From the NCBI RefSeq assembly GCF_016807185.1, contig NZ_JAEVYN010000002.1, positions 124,001-188,000 of the forward strand: 64,000 nucleotides of DNA. Reading direction: 5' to 3'. The notes under the pieces are model-generated. The model was not told the origin of the DNA, made no database searches, and saw nothing but the letters and a program-made list of their open reading frames with translations. This stretch comes from Leptolyngbya sp. Cla-17 (lineage in GTDB: Bacteria > Cyanobacteriota > Cyanobacteriia > Leptolyngbyales > Leptolyngbyaceae). Both the position numbers and the translations under genes were made by a program. Of the stretch, positions 48,858 to 57,559 are shown piece after piece; within the stretch, counting starts at the first letter, position 1; each line of letters begins with the position of its first letter.

Positions 48858-48909
48858 AGCTTTCAGCCCTTAGTCTTCATTTAGAACGAGTGACTGAAAG
48901 CTGATTTTT
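48858..48909 (+). terminator. Terminator after rplS
   Basis: AGCTTTCAG (48858-48866) pairs with CTGAAAGCT (48894-48902), followed by GATTTTT. The loop contains a further AGTC/GACT pairing. Confidence 0.75.
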
Positions 48910-48958
48910 CGATGCTAAGCTAGACATGTTAATAGTGTATTTATACACTTTTGCTTTT

Positions 48959-49031
48959 GCGCTCTTAGTTCAGTTGGTAGAACGCAGGTCTCCAAAACCT
49001 GATGTCTGGGGTTCAAGTCCTCAAGGGCGCG
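48959..49031 (+). tRNA. trnW: tRNA-Trp (anticodon CCA)
   Basis: A 73-nt cloverleaf: acceptor GCGCTCT pairs with AGGGCGC, D-arm TTAGTTCAGTTGGTAGAA, anticodon stem CAGGT/ACCTG with loop CTCCAAA giving anticodon CCA, T-arm loop TTCAAGT, discriminator G. The 3' CCA is not encoded and must be added by the nucleotidyltransferases seen elsewhere in this window. Confidence 0.95.
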
Positions 49032-49258
49032 CTTTTAGATTAGGCAATTGAAGCTTAAAACTCTGCAGTGGAGAATCTTCGGCTTTGTTGAGATTCATGG
49101 GTGTACCTGATTGTGCTTGGGTGCGCCTAAATGATTCTCCAAATCTAGTCAGGATTTAAGCAAGGTTTTGTTATGGATAAAACGATTGATTCAACACCAA
49201 AGTTTTGCGGTCTTCTACAATTTGGTGGTACTCCAAACTTTTTCATGCTTCAACAACT

Positions 49259-50119
49259 ATGAGTGATCGTTCATTGTTTTCCCGGCTCAAGTTGCCCTTA
49301 ACTCGCAGACAACTTGTTACAGCCACTCTCACATCTGGTTTTGCTCTTGCGGTTCAGCCTATTCTGGCTAAAACGATTCAGACTAGTACTGAGGGATTGA
49401 TTGCCGGAGCAGTGCAAATTCCGGTGGCAAGTGGAACTATTCCTGCTTATCGAGCCATGCCTGCCAAAGGCAGTTCCTTTCCCATCGTTTTGGTGATTCA
49501 AGAAATTTTTGGCGTGCATGAACATCTACAGGATGTTTGCCGCCGCTTTGCCAAACTGGGTTATCTCGCGATCGCCCCTGAACTGTTTATTCGCCAGGGT
49601 GATGTTTCCAAACTCAGCAGCGTTGATCAGATTCGCCCAATCGTTGCCAAAGTTCCAGATACTCAGGTGCTATCCGATCTCGATGCTACGGTGACCTGGG
49701 CAAAGCAGATGAGCAAAGGCGATACCGCTCGTTTAGGCATTACTGGATTTTGCTGGGGTGGACGCATTACCTGGCTTTACACGGCTCACAATCCGCAAGT
49801 GAAAGCAGGAGTTGCCTGGTATGGGCGCTTGGTGGGCGATCGCACTCCGCTTCAGCCTCAGTACCCGCTTGATCTAGCGTCTTTGATCAAAGCCCCTGTC
49901 CTTGGACTTTATGGTGGTCAAGATACGGGCATTCCCGTCTCTACGGTAGAGCAGATGCAATCGGCATTTAAAGAGGTTTCTGCGCCGTCTCAGATTGTTG
50001 TTTACCCGGAAGCTCCCCATGCGTTCTTTGCAGACTATCGCCCCAGCTACCGTCAGCAACCCGCAGATGACGGTTGGAAACGCTTGCAAGCTTGGTTCAA
50101 GCAGTATGGCGTGGCTTAA
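49259..50119 (+). CDS. Dienelactone hydrolase family protein, exported
   Basis: About 286 residues from ATG 49259 (MSDRSLFSRLKLPLTRRQ). The N-terminus TRRQLVTATLTSGFALAV resembles a twin-arginine signal. The alpha/beta-hydrolase core has the dienelactone hydrolase triad: Cys in ITGFCWGGR, Asp in YGGQDTGIP and His in PEAPHAFFADYR. These enzymes hydrolyse cyclic esters; the natural substrate in cyanobacteria is unknown. It occupies the place after trnW where secE-nusG usually lie. Confidence 0.9.
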   Translation: MSDRSLFSRLKLPLTRRQLVTATLTSGFALAVQPILAKTIQTSTEGLIAGAVQIPVASGTIPAYRAMPAKGSSFPIVLVIQEIFGVHEHLQDVCRRFAKLGYLAIAPELFIRQGDVSKLSSVDQIRPIVAKVPDTQVLSDLDATVTWAKQMSKGDTARLGITGFCWGGRITWLYTAHNPQVKAGVAWYGRLVGDRTPLQPQYPLDLASLIKAPVLGLYGGQDTGIPVSTVEQMQSAFKEVSAPSQIVVYPEAPHAFFADYRPSYRQQPADDGWKRLQAWFKQYGVA

Positions 50120-50585
50120 GCGTTAGGAACGAAAATTAGGTCGAGCTTCTCCTCATTTAATTTTTAGCCCACACCTTGATCGCTTGCGCATCTAAAATCA
50201 ACCCTCCCCCTTTTTTTGGAGATCTACAAAGTCCCGATCAAGGCGATCGCACTCACTCTTCGCTATCAATCTCGCTATCTAGCTGTAAAAACTGGTCAAC
50301 AGTGAGTTGCAATTCAGGAAAAACTGGAGAGATGATGCGATCGCAGGCATCAGCATTCAATCTACTTACTGCATTTTCAATTCGATCTCTTGCTGTCAAC
50401 ATCAACATGGGCAGTAAGTATTCTATGAGCGCAATTGTTGACATAGCTCAATACCCGTTATTTCAGGCAACAGACAATTGACAATCTTGATCGTATACTC
50501 AACAACTTAGCTCATACAGCGACTCTTGATAGAGTCGCATGTCTATACATTCCAACCCTCAACACTTGGAAATTACAAGGATTTA
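50120..50585. other. Intergenic stretch without a supported gene
   Basis: Holds a 63-codon minus-strand frame (50253-50444; ends LQLTVDQFLQLDSEIDSEE) that looks protein-like but has no clear ribosome site. It also holds a perfect 8-bp hairpin GCGACTCT-TGAT-AGAGTCGC at 50519-50538, which may end the minus-strand transcript from 50828. Confidence 0.4.
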
Positions 50586-50828
50586 TTATTTCCCTGCTGG
50601 AGCAGAATGGTTCATTCCTGGCATAGAGGTCTGGCTATCACCCGTCTTCTTTTCCATCATTTTCTTGCAGCAACAGCCACTCATTTGCTCCGTTTGAGGC
50701 GCAGGTTTCTGAGTTTGAGCAACTGGTTTTTGATTGTCTTGAGCAAAAGCGCTGTCCACTATGACCATTGAGATGGAAAGTAGGGCGATCGCGCCAGCCG
50801 CAACTTTAATTCCGGGCAATTTGTTCAT
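50586..50828 (-). CDS. Small periplasmic Cys/Met/His-rich protein, probable metal binding
   Basis: 80 residues from ATG 50828 (MNKLPGIKVAAGA), chosen because AGGAG lies 5-6 bases upstream. A signal peptide (GAIALLSISMVIVDSAFA) precedes a short mature part with GCCCKKMMEKK and SMPGMNHS. Three consecutive cysteines and several Met/His residues suggest binding of copper or another soft metal. No family name recognised. The DUF305 protein and the copper island further along fit a metal theme. Confidence 0.75.
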   Translation of the reverse strand: MNKLPGIKVAAGAIALLSISMVIVDSAFAQDNQKPVAQTQKPAPQTEQMSGCCCKKMMEKKTGDSQTSMPGMNHSAPAGK

Positions 50829-51090
50829 CTTTACTCCTAGTTGAATCATCAAACAGACTGGAAACTGGTTTTTAGAACAGCCTCATCTTCAGATTAAGGC
50901 AAATGATGAAATCAAGACGGCATTTGACTAATGGTGCGAACAATCCAAATAGTCAGGATGATGCGTTGAAAGTCATCAACCAGCGTCGGGTGATCGCCCG
51001 TTGAATGATGGAACTCAGCATGGGATTTAGGCTTTATACGGAATTGAGTAGGGGAGTATCATTTAGCAAGATGAAAAAGGTACTCTGTCC

Positions 51091-51931
51091 ATGCCTCGAC
51101 CCCGCACTCAAATTAGCCCTCATCTAGACTACGCAGATCTAACTCAGCGGTATGTTCAGTGCCAAGATGCTGGCGAGAAAAACCGTTGGTTGGTGATTCG
51201 ATTGCTCAGTCATCCAAAGACTCCGATGAGCATCGAACAAACCGCTGAGATTTGTGGACTCAGTTGTAGTGGAGTGCGGAAAATTGCCCGTCGCTACAAC
51301 GCCGAGGGTGCGGTCGGACTAGTCAATCGGCAACGCTTGAACCCTGGGGGCAATCGGTTGGCTTTAAGTGATGAACAGCAACGGCTATTGCGGCAACGCT
51401 TACAGAGTGCCCCGGATGATGGCGGACTCTGGAGTGGACCGAAAGTTGGGGAGTATATCGAAACCTACTTTGGCATTTGCTTACACCCCTCAACAGCCTG
51501 GAAGTATCTACGACGTTTGGGGTTGAGCTTGCAGGTGCCGCGTCCGGTGCATCATCAAAGCGCAACCCTTGAGCAGCAAGCAGAGTTCAAAGCAGGATTA
51601 GCAGGTCATGTGGCGTGGTTGCGCTCGTTGTTTCCCAATCGGGAGATTGTAATTTGGGCGGAAGACGAAGCTCGATTAGGCTTGCAACCCATTGTCAGGC
51701 GGGTTTGGGCACCCATAGGAGAACGCCCATCAGCGCATCATTCTCGCCGCTATCAATGGGTCTACACCTATGGTTTTGTCCATCCTGCCACTGGAGCGAG
51801 CTACTTCCTTTTATTGCCCCGTGCCAATGTCTCCATGATGCAGATGGCGTTAGAGCTATTTGCGGCTCAGGTCAATCCCCATCGTCAGCAGTTGATCATT
51901 CTATTGGTTGATCAGGCCGCGTGGCATATGA
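51091..51931 (+). pseudogene. IS-4 transposase, N-terminal part
   Basis: 281 codons: helix-turn-helix repeats (SIEQTAEICGLSCSGVRKIARRYN, and a second around VGEYIETYFGICLHPSTAWKYLRRLG) followed by the first catalytic Asp in IVIWAEDEARLGLQP and the second in LIILLVDQAAWH. The frame is then cut by IS-3 and resumes at 53081. Joined, the protein would have 357 residues. Confidence 0.85.
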
Positions 51932-51938
51932 TACCAAT

Positions 51939-52508
51939 TTAAACAGTATTCAAGGCAGATAGGGCATCCAGGATAAAGGAATAACCTGTGAGAGAAGCAA
52001 TTACTTGTGGTGTTAACTCAGCCAGGAGTTGATCGATTTTGACTTGTAGTTGGTCGAGCGTTTTGAACGCAGCCCACTTCAAACTTGCCTTGAGATGTTC
52101 CCACAACCTCTCAATAGGATTTAGCTCAGGGCAGTAAGGCGGTTGGAATAACAAGATGATGTTCTCTGGCACCACCAACGCTTTACCCTTGTGAAACCGC
52201 CCGTTATCCACTTGCAAGACGTTCAGACTATCCGGATAAGCGTTGGAAAATTCATTCAAGAATCGTTGATAACACTCGGTATCAACATGAGAAAATTGCA
52301 GAAAAAAGGACTCTCCCGTGGCAGGTTCAACCGCCCCGTAGAGCCAGAACGCTTTGAACAACCACTGCCACTGCCCAATCGGTTTGATGCCACACGCCGT
52401 GATCAATCGTCCCATCAGAGTATGCAGTCCAAAACGACTCTCATCCTGAGCAAAATAGCGAATGGGACGTTCATCCTGCCCCCGGTGGCGAGCATACTGA
52501 CTCAGCAA
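51939..52508 (-). CDS. IS-3 transposase ORFB (DDE catalytic domain)
   Basis: 189 codons with IRYFAQDESRFGLHT (Asp), LNVLQVDNGRFHKG (Asp) and YCPELNPIERLWEHLK (Glu), so all three catalytic positions are present. It can start at a TTG that overlaps the ORFA stop. In the ORFA zero frame the protein ends TSAC, whereas the other frame reads LLSQYARHRG, so either frameshifting or re-initiation links the halves. Confidence 0.9.
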   Translation of the reverse strand: MLSQYARHRGQDERPIRYFAQDESRFGLHTLMGRLITACGIKPIGQWQWLFKAFWLYGAVEPATGESFFLQFSHVDTECYQRFLNEFSNAYPDSLNVLQVDNGRFHKGKALVVPENIILLFQPPYCPELNPIERLWEHLKASLKWAAFKTLDQLQVKIDQLLAELTPQVIASLTGYSFILDALSALNTV

Positions 52509-53008
52509 GCTGAGGTCGCCCTTGAGGTTTGCTTAAAAGCAGATCGCTGTTCACTATCCTGCTGGCAATTTTGAGGACGAGCAACCTTTAGCTTGGCTTT
52601 GAGCCGATAGCGGGTCATTTGGTAGACCGCGTGATACTCCGCTTCTACTCCCAAGGTTTCTGCCAACCACTGTTGTACTGCTCCATAACTTTGAAAGCCG
52701 TGTCTCTGTCGTAACCGCTTTGCCAAAGCATCCTCTGCCCATTGGGGTATCACTCGCACTCCCCCCGGCGATTTCTTGATTTCTAGCATCGCCCCCACTC
52801 CTCCAGTGCGATACATCAATAGCCAGCTTTGCACCGTGTTTCGATGTTTCCCGACCGCTTTGGCAATCGCACTAATGCTCGGCGCATTCTCTTGTTTCAA
52901 CCAGTAGAGCACTTGCAATCGTTCTTTAGCGCTTGGCGTTTCGGCTTGCCGCAACTGTTGAGCTAAGTCATCCAAACTTTCTTTCACGTCTATTGACGTT
53001 ACACCTGC
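52502..53008 (-). CDS. IS-3 transposase ORFA (HTH domain)
   Basis: About 168 residues from ATG 53008 (MAGVTSIDVKESLDD), with GGAG upstream. Two helix-turn-helix parts are visible: ISAIAKAVGKHRNTVQSWLLMY and FQSYGAVQQWLAETLGVEAEYHAVYQMT. The C-terminal tail overlaps ORFB by 7 bases. Confidence 0.87.
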   Translation of the reverse strand, partial: AGVTSIDVKESLDDLAQQLRQAETPSAKERLQVLYWLKQENAPSISAIAKAVGKHRNTVQSWLLMYRTGGVGAMLEIKKSPGGVRVIPQWAEDALAKRLRQRHGFQSYGAVQQWLAETLGVEAEYHAVYQMTRYRLKAKLKVARPQNCQQDSEQRSAFKQTSRATSAC

Positions 53009-53080
53009 CATGACTAGACTCTCCAAACAACTCCGCTCAGTCTAGTCCATTTGCCGCTTACTCAATTTAAATTGGTATGA

Positions 53081-53313
53081 GCCAAAAACTTCAGGTGCCC
53101 CCCGGCATTTTCTTCTACCCGCTATTGCCCTATACCCCCCAACTGCAACCCACTGAATGTGTCTGGTCTTTGCTGCGCGAAGCAATCGCTAATCAAGTGT
53201 TTGACAATCTTGATGCTTTAGAGGATGTCTTAGTCAAGCGGTGCCAATGGTTGATGCAGCATCCTGTGATAGTTCAAGGCAAAGTGGGCTTTGATTGGAT
53301 TCAAGCAATTTAA
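53081..53313 (+). pseudogene. IS-4 transposase, C-terminal part
   Basis: Continues the IS-4 transposase after IS-3: SQKLQVPPGIFFYPLLPYTPQLQPTECVW carries the last catalytic acidic residue (Glu in PTECVW), followed by LLREAIANQVFDNLDALEDVLVKRC. It cannot be made as a complete enzyme while IS-3 is present. Confidence 0.85.
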
Positions 53314-53965
53314 TCTGGTCAAAAAGTACTGCCTTCCGCAATTCCGTATTAGTAGCAGTAACAATCATGAATTCCCACGCTAATCCAAATCGAATCTTGG
53401 TTGCAGCCTGAATAGTCAGTTGAGCAGTAGAGAAAAAACTATGAAATTCTGACTGCGTATAACACTGTCTGTAGCCTGGATCCGTTAACTTCAAGACGGC
53501 ATCATATAAACGACATAGGAGATAGTCTTTGCACCAATCTAGGATCACTACTTTTCCACCGGGCTTGATCACTCGTTTCATCTCCGCTAGTGCATCTACC
53601 GGTTGATCAAAATAATGAAAAGAACTTGCACAAACTACGATATCAAACTGTTCATTGGCTGAGGGAAGTTCCGTCGCGCTTCCTTGTTCAAACCTAACAG
53701 AAGAGCAGTGATGCAGCTTTTGACGAGCGATCGCTAGCATTTCTGTTGAAATATCAACCCCTAACATGTGCTGATTTGGGTTATCTTGCAACAGCAATCG
53801 CTCAAACTCACCTGTTCCACAAGCTATATCTAAAACGGTTGCTTCTGGAGGAATATTTGCCCACTGTTTTGTAAAATTCAGCGTATTTTCAATGTATGTT
53901 TTCCAACGCTGATCATAGATTTTGGCAAGCTGGTCATATTGTTGTTGAACGACAAATTCAACCAT
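53234..53965 (-). CDS. Class I SAM-dependent methyltransferase with IS-encoded C-terminal tail
   Basis: 243 residues as read. The core is a methyltransferase-11 type enzyme: ATVLDIACGTGEFERLLL, MLGVDISTEMLAIARQKL, FDIVVCASSFHYFDQPVDALAEMKRVIKPGGKVVILDW. The last 38 residues (after MIVTAT) are encoded by the antisense strand of IS-4. The native end on the other side of the IS would give only KA and a stop, so the gene lost two residues and gained a foreign tail. The catalytic part is intact; the substrate is unknown (ubiquinone/menaquinone-like and small-molecule enzymes share this pattern). Confidence 0.85.
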   Translation of the reverse strand: MVEFVVQQQYDQLAKIYDQRWKTYIENTLNFTKQWANIPPEATVLDIACGTGEFERLLLQDNPNQHMLGVDISTEMLAIARQKLHHCSSVRFEQGSATELPSANEQFDIVVCASSFHYFDQPVDALAEMKRVIKPGGKVVILDWCKDYLLCRLYDAVLKLTDPGYRQCYTQSEFHSFFSTAQLTIQAATKIRFGLAWEFMIVTATNTELRKAVLFDQIKLLESNQSPLCLELSQDAASTIGTA

Positions 53966-54335
53966 GTCGTTTTCTCAAATCGATAAAAATGAATATGCCC
54001 CGCATAGATGGCTCCTCCAATTGATTGGGCTGAACTTAACACGGCATCAGATAATTCCATCAATGTAGACAATCTCTAATCAAAGTGGTTCTCATGGCGG
54101 GTTAGAAGCTTCAAGAACGCTTGATGTTTGCAGGTAAGACATCTGTGCAGGGCTTTCCCTGACAGGGATTGACCCCCACAACAACGTGAGCCAGAGGTGC
54201 GACCTTAAACCTCAAGACTTTGTAATTGTCGGGTGCTTTTGGATAATGGGTCACCAGTGAAATCGTTGCAGCTACGTGATGTGATTCCAACCAACCACAG
54301 ATGTAAATCGACAACACGATATGAACTCTCGGAAC
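53966..54335. other. Intergenic stretch, possible gene relics
   Basis: Minus-strand frames of 64 and 68 codons (53878-54072 with ELSDAVLSSAQSIGGAIYAGHI; 54111-54317 with APLAHVVVGVNPCQGKPC) look partly protein-like but have no ribosome sites or recognisable families. They may be relics. Confidence 0.35.
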
Positions 54336-55025
54336 CTACTGCTTATACCAGGCTTGTTTCCACTGCTGCATTTGCTTGATTTCAGCAGTTTGAGAGGCAA
54401 TGATTTCTTGAGCTAACTTCTGACTTTCAGGACGCTTCGATTTACTTGAGGCATCCTGCCCCATCACTACTGCACCCTCATGATGCGGAATCATAGCGTT
54501 GAGAAAGCGTAGATCAAACTGGTCATCAGCCTTCCCTAAATCCATGCTCATCATCATGCTTTTCTTTTGTTCTTCGGACATCGACATGGAGTGTCCCATT
54601 TCTGTATGCCATGCCATTGGGGTAGCGCCCATGTTGGGATACCAGGCTTTTCGCCACTGTTTCATCTGGGTAATTTCTTTGTCTTGAGCCTGAAGGATAC
54701 CAGTTGCTAGTTTTTTGATTTCTGGGCGCTTTGATTTCTGGAGCGCTTCCTGTGCCATCACGATCGCACCCTGATGATAAGGAGTCATGCCATCAATAAA
54801 GCGCAAGTCAAACTCGGCATTAGCAGGTCCCAGATCCATGCCGTGGTTCATACCGCCCATCTTGCTGTGATCCATGCCCTGCATCGATCCAGCGTTGGTT
54901 GCAGAGGGATTTGGTGAGACTTGGTTTTGAGCCGAAGTTGAGCAGGCGTTTATCAGATTACTGGTCGCGATCGCCCCTAGCACAAGAGCCAAAAAACCTG
55001 TTTTTGCGAAGAATTTGCGTGACAT
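54336..55025 (-). CDS. DUF305 lipoprotein with duplicated domain
   Basis: 229 residues. The signal peptide with lipobox LINAC is followed by a Met/His-rich segment (SMQGMDHSKMGGMNHGMDLG). Then come two copies of the DUF305 ferritin-like half: EFDLRFIDGMTPYHQGAIVMAQ...SKRPEIKKLA and QFDLRFLNAMIPHHEGAVVMGQ...SKRPESQKLA. The conserved His pairs and Met clusters suggest metal (often copper) binding in the periplasm. DUF305 genes are frequent neighbours of copper-resistance genes, which here lie 5 kb away. Confidence 0.9.
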   Translation of the reverse strand: MSRKFFAKTGFLALVLGAIATSNLINACSTSAQNQVSPNPSATNAGSMQGMDHSKMGGMNHGMDLGPANAEFDLRFIDGMTPYHQGAIVMAQEALQKSKRPEIKKLATGILQAQDKEITQMKQWRKAWYPNMGATPMAWHTEMGHSMSMSEEQKKSMMMSMDLGKADDQFDLRFLNAMIPHHEGAVVMGQDASSKSKRPESQKLAQEIIASQTAEIKQMQQWKQAWYKQ

Positions 55026-55164
55026 ACGTTTATCGTGGCTGAAGATAAAGAATGGAAGAGGATAACGCTACTATTCTGAATGCTCCAGCTAACTGGAGAG
55101 TCAATTGAAGAATAAATCAATGCCAAATGACAACATCACTATTCAGTAGAAGTCTTGGTATTTA

Positions 55165-55274
55165 CAGCTTATTTCCGGCACTTCAGAGCCTGGGTCAATG
55201 AAGCGTATATGCCGAAAAGCCAACTATGAAAAGGTTACAGCTTTTTATACAGGTTTACTTTAGCTAGAGTGACA
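55165..55274. repeat. 110-bp dispersed repeat, copy B
   Basis: Second copy of the element at 9708-9818: CAGCTTATTTCCG, TCAATGAAGCGTATAT and TTTACTTTAGCTAGAGTGACA in the same order and spacing. It lies in the 270-bp gap between the DUF305 start and the histidine kinase stop. Confidence 0.65.
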
Positions 55275-55296
55275 CGAGAGAGATAAGGCAATATTT

Positions 55297-56964
55297 TCAA
55301 GGTACGACGACATCCAAACCTCGCATAGTGGGCAGTTGAACGGTAAAAATTGTTTTATCGTGACTACTCTCAACGCCAATCGTGCCGTGCATCTGCTCCA
55401 CCAATTTTTGCACTAACGCCAAACCCAAGCCTGTGCCTCCCTGCTTCCAAATATCTGTTTGAGTTGCTCGATAAAACTTTTCAAAAATGTGAGGCAAATC
55501 CATTGCAGGAATTGTCGCTTGATTACTAACGACTAAAACAACCGTCGTGGCTAACGCTGTTGCCTCCTTGAGCGACCAAATGTCTAAACTGATTTCGCCT
55601 CCTTTCGGTGTGTATTTACAGGCGTTATTTAGTAGCTCGACAATGATCCGTTCCAATCCTGTACAGTCGATTGTGATTGACAAGTCTGAGGTTGGCAACT
55701 CAATCTGAAGCTGTTGTTGATGGGTTTGCACGCGAGATCGAAAGGGTTCAATCACCTGAAACACCCAGTCTCGCAAAACAATCGTTTGATGCACAGGGCT
55801 GTAGGACATGGCATCCAAGCGTTGGAGATCCAGCAAGTCGTTAATTAAGGATGCTTCCCGAAGGCACTGCGATCGCAGGATTTCTAGATAGTGTTCGCGG
55901 CGCTCCAGCGTAGAGCTTGTTTTGAGCAGTTCGATTGCCATTCGCATATTCGCGATCGGTGTCCGGAGTTCATGCGAAACGGTGCTTAAGAATTCGTCCT
56001 TAACCTGATTCAGTTTTTCTAACTCGTGTAACTGCTGCTGAATCTGCATCTCTGCCTGTTTCCGCTGCCAGAATTGACTGATTTGACTGCCAATATCCAG
56101 CATCACTAGCAGGAAGTCATCATCCGGCTGGCGCGACGTCGGACTAAAAAATTCCATAATGCCGACTGCTTCGCCCTGGTTCAAAATGGGAAAGGCAATG
56201 GCTGTTTGCAGATGTTCCTGGATGGCAATAACGGCCCGCGGAAAGTTAGCATCCAGCATAATATTCGGAATCCAGGCAGGCTGCTTGGTTAACCACACTC
56301 GCCCTGGTAGACCTTCGCCAAGCGCCAGTAAGGTTGTCCGACTCAGCGCATCAAAATTTGGGTAATCGACAGCCGGATGATGCCAGCTCATCTGCCAGCG
56401 CAAAGATTGAGACTGAGGATCGGGCTGCCAAAGGTTTCCTAACTCCCAGCCATCTCCCTGACAAATGGCTTGCAGAATCCTCGGAATTGCTTCCTCTAAT
56501 GTGACTGCTTGCGCTAACGTGCGTGTCACAGAAAATTGGATGGCTCGGCGCTGCTCCAGTTGATGACGCGCCGTCACATCTCGAATCACCAGCACTGCGC
56601 TGATTTGTTGTCCCTTGAATTCAATTTGCGTTGAGGAAATATCGAGCAAAAAGCGCTGAGTCGCCTGGTTGAATTCATAGATATTGGTCTGATTGGCTTG
56701 CCCAGTTAAGGCTTGATTCAGGGGATGCTGTTCTAAAGAAACTGCCTGTCCCTGTTGATGCAACGGCAGAAGGTCGAGGAGGTTGGCTCCCAGCACGTCA
56801 AACCGTTGCCGCTCTATCAGTTGGTCAAAGGTGGCATTCGACCATTGAATTCTGCCATCTTCTCCAGTCCAGACGATCGCTTCACTAATCGCACCCAGAG
56901 CAACCTCCATTTTGCCTAACGTTGCCTGAAGCTCATGGATGAGGCCAATTAAATTATCTGTCAT
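55297..56964 (-). CDS. PAS-GAF sensor histidine kinase
   Basis: 555 residues. A PAS domain (about 15-135, EAIVWTGEDGRIQWSNATFDQL) is followed by a GAF domain (about 150-300, GDGWELGNLWQPD...AIAFPILNQGEAVGIMEFFS). Then the kinase core: H-box TVSHELRTPIANMRMAIELL, N-box IIVELLNNACKYTP, a weak G1 (VVLVVSNQATIP, lacking the usual DxGxG) and G2 GGTGLGLALVQKL. The altered G1 box deserves attention for ATP binding. No membrane helix, so it senses a cytosolic signal. It lies 17 bp downstream of the PAS gene. Confidence 0.9.
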   Translation of the reverse strand: MTDNLIGLIHELQATLGKMEVALGAISEAIVWTGEDGRIQWSNATFDQLIERQRFDVLGANLLDLLPLHQQGQAVSLEQHPLNQALTGQANQTNIYEFNQATQRFLLDISSTQIEFKGQQISAVLVIRDVTARHQLEQRRAIQFSVTRTLAQAVTLEEAIPRILQAICQGDGWELGNLWQPDPQSQSLRWQMSWHHPAVDYPNFDALSRTTLLALGEGLPGRVWLTKQPAWIPNIMLDANFPRAVIAIQEHLQTAIAFPILNQGEAVGIMEFFSPTSRQPDDDFLLVMLDIGSQISQFWQRKQAEMQIQQQLHELEKLNQVKDEFLSTVSHELRTPIANMRMAIELLKTSSTLERREHYLEILRSQCLREASLINDLLDLQRLDAMSYSPVHQTIVLRDWVFQVIEPFRSRVQTHQQQLQIELPTSDLSITIDCTGLERIIVELLNNACKYTPKGGEISLDIWSLKEATALATTVVLVVSNQATIPAMDLPHIFEKFYRATQTDIWKQGGTGLGLALVQKLVEQMHGTIGVESSHDKTIFTVQLPTMRGLDVVVP

Positions 56965-56981
56965 GGCTGCTCCTTAGGCGC

Positions 56982-57344
56982 TCAGGCTGGGCAAGGGGCA
57001 AGGGGCCGGAGAAGCGCGCCAAAGAACCACTGTCCGTCTTTATGCTCTGCGGTGATGAAATGTTCAGAAAGGATTTCTTGTCCATCTTTCGTAACAGCCA
57101 TCAACTCAAGTGGATGATTGAGCACCGTAGGACGTTCCGTCATGGCAAAACGAGAAAAGCCGAGATTATGGGAATCGTGATACAGCATGGGAATCAGGAC
57201 TGCTAAGGGCTGTCCAATGATGTCTTGGGCTGACCAACCAAAAGTGACTTCAAAGGAGGCATTGATATAAATGATGAACCCAAACTGGTTCGTAATGACA
57301 GCAGGAAGTGCCGTTTCGCTCCTAATCTCGTCAATGGTTTTCAT
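56982..57344 (-). CDS. Single PAS-domain protein
   Basis: 120 residues, one PAS domain: ALPAVITNQFGFIIYINASFEVTFGWSAQDIIGQPLAVLIP and a C-terminal EILSEHFITAEHKDGQWFFGALLRPL. It has no output domain. Its position between two histidine kinase genes on the same strand suggests that it works as a separate sensor module for one of them. Confidence 0.85.
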   Translation of the reverse strand: MKTIDEIRSETALPAVITNQFGFIIYINASFEVTFGWSAQDIIGQPLAVLIPMLYHDSHNLGFSRFAMTERPTVLNHPLELMAVTKDGQEILSEHFITAEHKDGQWFFGALLRPLAPCPA

Positions 57345-57559
57345 GGTCGTTTCCGTAAGGTTTTGTTGAGTCTCAAAATAGTGTTGACCATTAGATAAAT
57401 AGAATTAAAGAGTAGTTTTATTTTGACTGACTTTCAAAACACAAATTTATTTCTTAGACGAACTTAATCGATTGGTAGTGCCTGGTGTCACGCTATGGCA
57501 ACGGTGCTCAAGGCGAATGTTGTTGAAACGAACGTAGAATCCGGCTGGACGGAGATGGG

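Larger units (their letters stand above)
51932..53077 (-). mobile_element. Two-ORF IS630-type element IS-3, inserted in IS-4
   Basis: 1146 bp with perfect 12-bp inverted repeats TACCAATTTAAA at both ends. If the ends are drawn so, the target duplication is TGA (51929-51931 and 53078-53080) and the IS-4 reading frame is restored exactly (WHM-SQKL). The same junction can be drawn with a TA duplication and asymmetric ends. Decayed relatives lie at 1722-1776 and 2440-2718. Confidence 0.87.
51037..53348 (+). mobile_element. IS630-superfamily element IS-4, interrupted by IS-3
   Basis: Inverted repeats TACGGAATTG...AGTA at the left and, in complement, ATACGGAATTGCGG at the right enclose a single long transposase gene. 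It is inserted in the 3' end of a methyltransferase gene: removing it lets the minus strand read MIVTAT-KA-stop. The flanking dinucleotides are TA at the left and TA or TT at the right, depending on where the end is drawn. The transposase is broken by IS-3 (51932-53077). Native length is about 1.17 kb. Confidence 0.82.

Noticed and set aside
53077..53313. 78-codon frame starting MSQKLQVPP taken as a small gene
   Set aside because: It is the C-terminal part of the IS-4 transposase cut off by IS-3.
54111..54317. 68-codon minus-strand frame as a gene
   Set aside because: No ribosome site and no family; listed only as a possible relic in the intergenic entry.
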